Origin: Planctomycetota bacterium
Lineage (GTDB): Bacteria > Planctomycetota > UBA1135 > JADKAF01
Reading direction: 5' to 3'
Assembly: GCA_016719295.1 (NCBI GenBank)
Contig: JADKAF010000001.1
Coordinates: 4,526,001 to 4,590,000, forward strand
DNA length: 64,000 nucleotides
This document shows, piece by piece, positions 59,901-64,000 of this stretch. Both the position numbers and the translations under genes were made by a program. Positions within the stretch are counted from its first letter, which is position 1, and the number at the start of each line of letters is the position of its first letter. Under the pieces are notes generated by a model, which was given only the letters and a program-made list of their open reading frames with translations, made no database searches and was not told the origin of the DNA.

Positions 59901-60384
59901 GACGCCGTTCGCCCCACGCGCTGTCGACCGCGGCCTCGCCGCCGTAGTGGTCTCGCTGGCCCGCCACGGCGAAGCGGCACTCACCCCTGCCGCCCGCGCC
60001 GCAGACCTCGCGCTGCATCGCGCTCGGCTCGCATGGATCAAGACGACAGTGCGGGCGCGCGCGGAGAACCACACGAAGGACCTCGAGCCCGCAGAGCGAC
60101 AGGAGCTGGGCGGGAAGATGGACGCGCGCGTCGATGACCTGCTCGACGCCTGGGAGCAGATCGCCGCGGAGAAGGCCGCGGTCCAGGCGGGCCTCCAGTA
60201 CGGGCCCTTCGAGGCCAAGCCTCGGCCACCGCTGCTTCACGACCCGCTCGATGCGGACCTGAAGAAGGAGCCGCCGCACTCCAAGCTCCGCAAGTTCAAG
60301 GCGCAGTGGTCGCTGCGCGACGTGGAGGCCGAGGTGCCCGTCATCGTGCGACGCCTCGACGGCGGCACTCCGGAGGCGACGTGA
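56983..60384 (+). CDS. drmA: DISARM helicase DrmA
   Basis: 1133 residues from ATG 56983, overlapping the previous stop (ATGA); upstream in-frame codons belong to the previous gene. Helicase motifs: PTGGGKTEAYLGLAAF (Walker A, near residue 432), LIIQDELHLISGPLGTM (DEAD-type motif near 668), ATNMISVGLDI near 894 and IQATSRVGRDEERPG near 925. A zinc module (CPWCGTKF and CANEDCAF) lies around residues 557-590. This is the DrmA layout; DrmA forms a complex with DrmB that binds DNA 5' ends and uses ATP. The next gene starts inside its stop codon (GTGA). Confidence 0.92.
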   Translation: MTTSAEIRQKLIDTLKLDLVGPGSGHALEAERLWESEPPSRWYLTGFLVPTAAPESQRHDPESEEVLDAVVGSEEGTGDDDVEPDKAPSRKVFLPSSLGISVLVPKGVKTLSAAVLWGDYTKVSLEDPEHPERKAWQRTQRRHTVEISLPPKGLGRTELPDSRGVCLYVSARDVSNLGPKRNEVPAGTRAVSVFIVNERDPEGEKRADEGNLFQAQLILKLKEGFVARPNLRGLVDDDADERIADLQYRDAFEFSVGHGVSTDAIVEGDVCCEVRSTWIPVAAVEKVDPTSIAGVELSMEKLAAVKTAAEAKAALGAFGAEYGAWIAKQRTAAPTQPRRAEVAKDLLDRCELARQRIAQGLVELEDPLVLEAFQIANRTMAAAARQRTAQLKGWRPDQVSMPTWRPFQLAFVLMNLRGIAKPTDPEREVLDLLFFPTGGGKTEAYLGLAAFTLALRRLRDPSVTSSGVSVLMRYTLRLLTLDQLSRAATLICALELERQKDVEKLGKWPFEIGLWVGRKATPNRMGRKNDNDRSSARARTIAFQNDSKYKPAPIPIENCPWCGTKFEATSFRLIPTTDQPTDLRITCANEDCAFTRDNPLPIVAVDEPLYRRLPCFIIATVDKLASLPWLSTPGKLFGKVERSDGGGFYGPGDGAGGSNLPRPLLPPDLIIQDELHLISGPLGTMVGLYETAVEALCLREIDGKTVLPKIVASTATVRRAEAQVRALFNRSQVDVFPPPGPDRRNSFFAHMVSATEKHPRLYVGVAAQGRSLKVVLLHTYLAMLSAGKKHYDAGGGAANATNPADPYMTLLGYFNALRELGGSRRIVEDEVRSRLQGYFRHRRVAEVDCPFVDRTIQFDAIELTSREPTNRVAQAKRRLSLPFAEDGRVDVALATNMISVGLDITRLGLMVVLGQPKTSAEYIQATSRVGRDEERPGLVITLLNVHKPRDRSHYERFVAYHETFYRAVEATSVTPFAPRAVDRGLAAVVVSLARHGEAALTPAARAADLALHRARLAWIKTTVRARAENHTKDLEPAERQELGGKMDARVDDLLDAWEQIAAEKAAVQAGLQYGPFEAKPRPPLLHDPLDADLKKEPPHSKLRKFKAQWSLRDVEAEVPVIVRRLDGGTPEAT

Positions 60385-62216
60385 GCATCGTCAAGATTCG
60401 TCAGAGCCAGATCGTCTCCACTTATGGGCCGGGCGCGCTCGTCGATCTCCCGGACTACGCGGTGCTCGTCGCCGGCCTCGAGCATTGGGCGGGCAATGCG
60501 CAGATCGTCCCCGAGCCCCGACTGCTTGCGAACCTGCGTCGCCGGCTTGGACTGCCCTTCCTCGAGCTCCGCTCGCCACCGGTCCCGGAGCGCGAGGATG
60601 AGCTCGGGATCGGCATCGTCGCTTGGCAGTTCCCCGAGTGGTTCGTCGCGCAGTTTGAGGTGAGCACCAAGCAGTACGGACGGTCTCGACCGCTCGTGCA
60701 CCGCAAGGCGCTGGTGAAGGGGCGCTACGTCGGCGATGACCCGATCGGAAAGCGCAAGCGCAAGGATTGGCCTGTCGTGCCCGTTCGCTTCGTGCAGGCC
60801 TGCCCCAACGGCCACGTGAGCGACATCGACTGGCCGCGTCTCGTCCATGGCGATGGCGTGGCGTGCGGCGGCCAGCTCTGGTTCGACGAGCGCGGCACTA
60901 CCGGCGATCTTGCCGAGCTGTTTGTCCGATGCGATGGGTGCGCGAGCCAGCCGATGTCGCTTGTGCGCCTGCAGGCCACGTCCGAGGAGCGCGCGGTTCT
61001 CGGCGAGTGCCGCGGAGATCGCCCATGGCTCGGACCGATGGCGCGGGAGATCTGCGTCGGGCCTCACGACAAGCCCCACCGAAACAAGCTGCTCATCCGT
61101 CACGCGAGCAACGCCTACTTCCCGGTGGTCGAGCGCGCGATCTCGATCCCCGACCACGATGAGCGCCTCCGGAGGGCCGTCGACTCGGTCTGGGACGACT
61201 TTCTCTCGGTCGCAGAGAGCGCGTCGGACATCAAGCGCGAGCGAAAGAAGCAGCGCGTGCAGCTCGCGCTCGAGAGTCTGACCGATGCGGAGGTCTGGGC
61301 CGAGTGCGAGCGTCGCCAAGGTGGAAGTGCCGAGACGCAGAAGGGCCTCAAGGACGTCGAGCTCGACATGTTCCTCTCCGTTCCCGACGAGCTCGGCGAC
61401 GACAAGCCCGAGGGCGACTTCTACGCGCGACGCCTGCCTCTGGATACGAAGTGCACGGGTGCCATCGACTCGGTCGAGCGCGTGGTCCTCGTCCATCGAC
61501 TCCGCGAGGTCGTGAGCGAGATCGGCTTCACGCGCTTCGAATCATCCGCGCTGCCCGTCGACTCAGAGGTCGACCTCGGCGTGCGCCTTGCTGCGCTCGC
61601 CCTTGAGACCCGCTGGCTGCCGGCCATCGAGAATCGCGGCGAAGGCGTCTTCCTTTCGCTCGATGCCGCGAAGGTGAAGGCGTGGACGACTCGCCCCGCG
61701 GTGAAGCAGCGAGCACTCGAGTTCCAGAGCGGGGTGCAGGCCACCTCGAAGAACCCGATCCCGCTCGAGCTTGTCGAGCAGATCTACATGCCGTACATCA
61801 TGCTGCACTCGATGTCGCACCTGCTGCTCACGGCCATAGCCCTCGAGTGCGGCTACGCGGCGGCGAGCATTCGCGAGCGCATCTACGTGCGAAACGGCGC
61901 CTATGGCTTGCTGCTCTACACTGGTACTCCGGACGCCGAGGGTACGCTCGGCGGTCTCGTTCAGGCCGGTCGGAGAATTGCACGCCACCTCGATGCGGCG
62001 CTGGAACTTGGGCGCCTTTGCAGCAACGACCCCGTCTGCGCGCAGCACAAGCCCAGTCAGCTTCACGAAGGGCGCTTCAAGCATGGAGCAGCATGTCACG
62101 GATGTCTGCTGATTGCCGAACCATCTTGTGAGCGTCGCAACGAGCTGCTCGACCGCTCGTTGGTTGTTCCTACGGTAGATCTGACTGACGCCGCTTTTTT
62201 TGACGAGGGCCCGTGA
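60381..62216 (+). CDS. drmB: DISARM DUF1998 protein DrmB
   Basis: 611 residues from GTG 60381, overlapping the drmA stop. The N-terminus VKIRQSQIVSTYGPGALVDLP is typical for DrmB. The C-terminal half is the DUF1998 domain: LHSMSHLLLTAIALECGY, YGLLLYTGTPDAEGTLGGLVQAGR, then the Cys set CSNDPVC, GAACHGCLLIAEPSCERRNE that likely binds metal. DrmB partners with DrmA. The stop overlaps drmC (GTGA). Confidence 0.92.
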   Translation: MSIVKIRQSQIVSTYGPGALVDLPDYAVLVAGLEHWAGNAQIVPEPRLLANLRRRLGLPFLELRSPPVPEREDELGIGIVAWQFPEWFVAQFEVSTKQYGRSRPLVHRKALVKGRYVGDDPIGKRKRKDWPVVPVRFVQACPNGHVSDIDWPRLVHGDGVACGGQLWFDERGTTGDLAELFVRCDGCASQPMSLVRLQATSEERAVLGECRGDRPWLGPMAREICVGPHDKPHRNKLLIRHASNAYFPVVERAISIPDHDERLRRAVDSVWDDFLSVAESASDIKRERKKQRVQLALESLTDAEVWAECERRQGGSAETQKGLKDVELDMFLSVPDELGDDKPEGDFYARRLPLDTKCTGAIDSVERVVLVHRLREVVSEIGFTRFESSALPVDSEVDLGVRLAALALETRWLPAIENRGEGVFLSLDAAKVKAWTTRPAVKQRALEFQSGVQATSKNPIPLELVEQIYMPYIMLHSMSHLLLTAIALECGYAAASIRERIYVRNGAYGLLLYTGTPDAEGTLGGLVQAGRRIARHLDAALELGRLCSNDPVCAQHKPSQLHEGRFKHGAACHGCLLIAEPSCERRNELLDRSLVVPTVDLTDAAFFDEGP

Positions 62217-63028
62217 GAGATCCCTTTCCGGTCCTGTCCTCGGCCGCGCTAGATGCGCTTGCAGGCGCGGTAGAACGTGGCGCCCTTGTGACGCCATTCG
62301 GAGCGATGCAGGTAGGGCGCCATGTTGCAAAGGGCGAGCAGGCCGATGCGCTCCGATTGATTGAGGCGCTTCACGCTGCCGGCCTCGACTCCGGCGCGCT
62401 CGTGGCAGCTCTCCGACTGGCGGCTGCGGCACGAAGGGAAGGAGAGCAGAAGCCGAGACCATCACTCGTTTGGTCCGACCTCGACATCGGGGGATCCAGA
62501 AATACCGCCGTCGTCTGTAACGAACTCTTTCGCGGAGCACGTGAATCAGTGATCGTCTCGACCTTTAACCTTGGTCACAAGGCCAAGAACGGCGGATCGA
62601 AGGGAAACCCAGTGCTTCGCCCTCTCGCTAAGCGCATGGCAGATGTAGGTACGCTTACAGTGCGACTCTTTGTCAACCTCCGCCGCCTCGAGTACATGTC
62701 AGATTTCACCGAGCGCGAAGTTGAGGACGCCTTTGTCACCTGGCTGCGCAAGGAGATTTGGCCCTGGGATCCCGTGCCCGAGGTCTACTATGATCCGCGC
62801 TCACTTCTCCCTGAGGGCGAGGAGAGTTCGTGCCTCCACGCCAAGTGCGTCGTTGTCGACGACGAGCGAGCGTTCGTTACCTCTGCCAATTTGACCGAAG
62901 CCGCTCAAAGTCGAAACATCGAGGCCGGCGTTCTACTCGAGGATCCGCCGTTTGCGCGGCAGTTGCGACGGCAATTCGAGAGCCTAATCGATCGTGGCTA
63001 CGTACGGCGGCTTACGAGGTGTATGTAG
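62213..63028 (+). CDS. drmC: DISARM phospholipase-D-like protein DrmC
   Basis: 271 residues from GTG 62213, coupled to drmB by four bases. A single clear HKD motif is present: HAKCVVVDDERAFVTSANLTEAAQSRNIEAG (H and K near residues 207-209, D near 214). The N-terminal half has the strand ESVIVSTFNL expected of the other PLD half without an HKD. This is the usual DrmC form; PLD-like proteins often cut nucleic acids. It ends the operon; 190 bp without a gene follow. Confidence 0.9.
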   Translation: MRDPFPVLSSAALDALAGAVERGALVTPFGAMQVGRHVAKGEQADALRLIEALHAAGLDSGALVAALRLAAAARREGEQKPRPSLVWSDLDIGGSRNTAVVCNELFRGARESVIVSTFNLGHKAKNGGSKGNPVLRPLAKRMADVGTLTVRLFVNLRRLEYMSDFTEREVEDAFVTWLRKEIWPWDPVPEVYYDPRSLLPEGEESSCLHAKCVVVDDERAFVTSANLTEAAQSRNIEAGVLLEDPPFARQLRRQFESLIDRGYVRRLTRCM

Positions 63029-63220
63029 CGGTGACGCAGGGCTCTCCAGGAAGTGCGCCCTGAATCCTCGCCGCGAGGCGCCAGTAGGACGTGCCTCCAG
63101 GCCTCCGCCTTCGCTCTCCGCCACCGGCTCCGAGATCTCCTCGTAACACCCTGCCTTCTTCCATGACCTCCAGGCACGCGGCCCGAACTCGCGCGCCACG
63201 ACAACTTCGAAACCACGACC

Positions 63221-63718
63221 ATGTCCAATAACGGACCTCTTCAATCTTACGGCTCACCGGTCGTTCAAGTCCGGAGAGACCTCGATCCTCGATGGACCAT
63301 GGATCACCTGGAGCACATGCGATCGCATGCCGTGGCTTACGGGGCCAGCCTCAGCATGGATAACATGCGACGCATCGAGAGTAGCATCTTGGCACGACGC
63401 CCCCTTGAGCGGGTTCCTAAGGACTACCTGGTGTTCGCGATCGAAGTCGATGGTTCGCAAGTCGGGGACGTGGTAGTGGCGATCAGACAAGGTTGTCCGC
63501 CAGAGCTCGACGTCTGCGTTTTCGATGCGTACCAGGGCAAGGGGTATGCTCGGGAGGCCGTTCGACGAGCACTACAGGAACTCGACGTCATCACTCGAAC
63601 TGAACTAGTGGCGACGGTGCGGCCGGGAAACCCGAACCGGAAGCGAGTAGAAAGCCTGTTGTCCGCTTGCCAGTTCGAGAGGGTCGCCAACGGCCAATGG
63701 AAGTACATAGGACCTTAA
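63221..63718 (+). CDS. GNAT family N-acetyltransferase
   Basis: 165 residues from ATG 63221. The GNAT acetyl-CoA loop is visible as VCVFDAYQGKGYAREAVRRAL (Q-x-x-G-x-A type, residues about 98-118), preceded by the beta strands LVFAIEVDGSQVGDVVVAIRQG and followed by LVATVRPGNPNRKRVESLLSACQFER, the typical NxxSxxxxEKxGF-like region. The substrate is unknown. The gene is monocistronic as far as seen and lies downstream of DISARM. The helical region of residues 25-60 precedes the core. Confidence 0.8.
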   Translation: MSNNGPLQSYGSPVVQVRRDLDPRWTMDHLEHMRSHAVAYGASLSMDNMRRIESSILARRPLERVPKDYLVFAIEVDGSQVGDVVVAIRQGCPPELDVCVFDAYQGKGYAREAVRRALQELDVITRTELVATVRPGNPNRKRVESLLSACQFERVANGQWKYIGP

Positions 63719-64000
63719 GGTCGCCTCTTGTGCCGCGCCGCACATGATCGGCGGCAGCTGTCGACCTAGGCGGATCCTTGCGTCCGAGCGTGACTTCGGT
63801 GATGCTCAGCGGCGAAGCCAACTCATTGGTTTGAACCTGAAGTGCGCCACGAGGCAGGGGTTTCGCTGATCCGATCGGAAGACGGTTGCCAAGCACCGTC
63901 GAGGAGCTGTGCATGCTTACGATACGAGCCATGGTTCGAGTTGGTCCCTGGATCGTCAGGGAGGTCATGAAGCAGGCCGATTTCACGAGCTGCCAAAGAT
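63719..64000. other. No supported gene at the right edge
   Basis: 282 bp with an open minus-strand frame but no recognisable motif. It may hold the end of a gene that lies outside the window. Confidence 0.35.

Noticed and set aside
58807..60279. 490-codon minus-strand open frame opposite drmA
   Set aside because: The plus strand encodes a complete helicase with all motifs; the opposite frame has only low-complexity antisense composition.
1..64000. CRISPR arrays
   Set aside because: No regularly spaced direct repeats with unique spacers were seen, and no cas genes are present.

Overview
The window is GC-rich (roughly 65%) bacterial DNA, most likely from a planctomycete (Planctomycetota). The clearest taxonomic sign is the secreted protein at 46315-47289: an N-terminal DUF642/choice-of-anchor-like region followed by a C-terminal module that I recognise as common in exported planctomycete proteins. 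The lipoprotein and carboxypeptidase-regulatory-like proteins at 39725-43292 fit the same background. No rRNA, complete tRNA or CRISPR array was found. Almost everything here is accessory DNA.

Layout. 1-1.5 kb: end of a possible Rhs-like secreted protein and a small membrane protein. 1.7-5.9 kb: an IS66-family element cut short by a 3.4-kb insertion sequence that carries two different DDE transposases and an accessory gene. 5.9-7.9 kb: two small hypothetical genes, then decayed DNA. 7.9-15.6 kb: a heavy-metal resistance cluster with a CDF-type transporter and ArsR regulator on the minus strand, divergent from a TolC/CzcC-, CzcB- and CzcA-type tripartite RND efflux operon that ends in a small lipoprotein. 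The adaptor and the lipoprotein share a repeated Cys/His-rich metal-binding motif. 15.6-21.0 kb: decayed DNA with 50-bp repeats, a tRNA-Arg 3'-half (possible attachment site), two secreted hypotheticals and a stray IS end.

21.0-25.3 kb: a large zinc-cluster protein of unknown role and an anti-phage dCTP deaminase. 25.3-35.3 kb (minus): a tightly coupled operon with a HTH protein, primase/helicase, zinc-ribbon protein, SpoVG-like proteins, DUF2924 protein and large serine recombinase, resembling the replication and integration block of a phage-like or integrative element. 35.3-45.1 kb (plus): a ParB-domain DNA methyltransferase, a terminase-small-subunit-like protein, many short genes (three behind a conserved leader), planctomycete-type exported proteins and a tyrosine integrase.

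45.1-63.0 kb: defence genes. An AlbA_2-domain protein lies near a compact BrxE plus class 1 DISARM operon (drmD, drmMI, drmA, drmB, drmC). A two-gene ATPase/TOPRIM-like module is inserted between drmMI and drmA. A GNAT acetyltransferase closes the annotated part.

Interpretation: the 16.7-64 kb part reads as the inside of a genomic island. It holds mobile-element replication and integration genes, several unrelated anti-phage systems and a tRNA fragment oriented as the distal end of an island. Frameshifts in the primase and methyltransferase suggest that the mobile part is decaying, or that there are base errors in the assembly.
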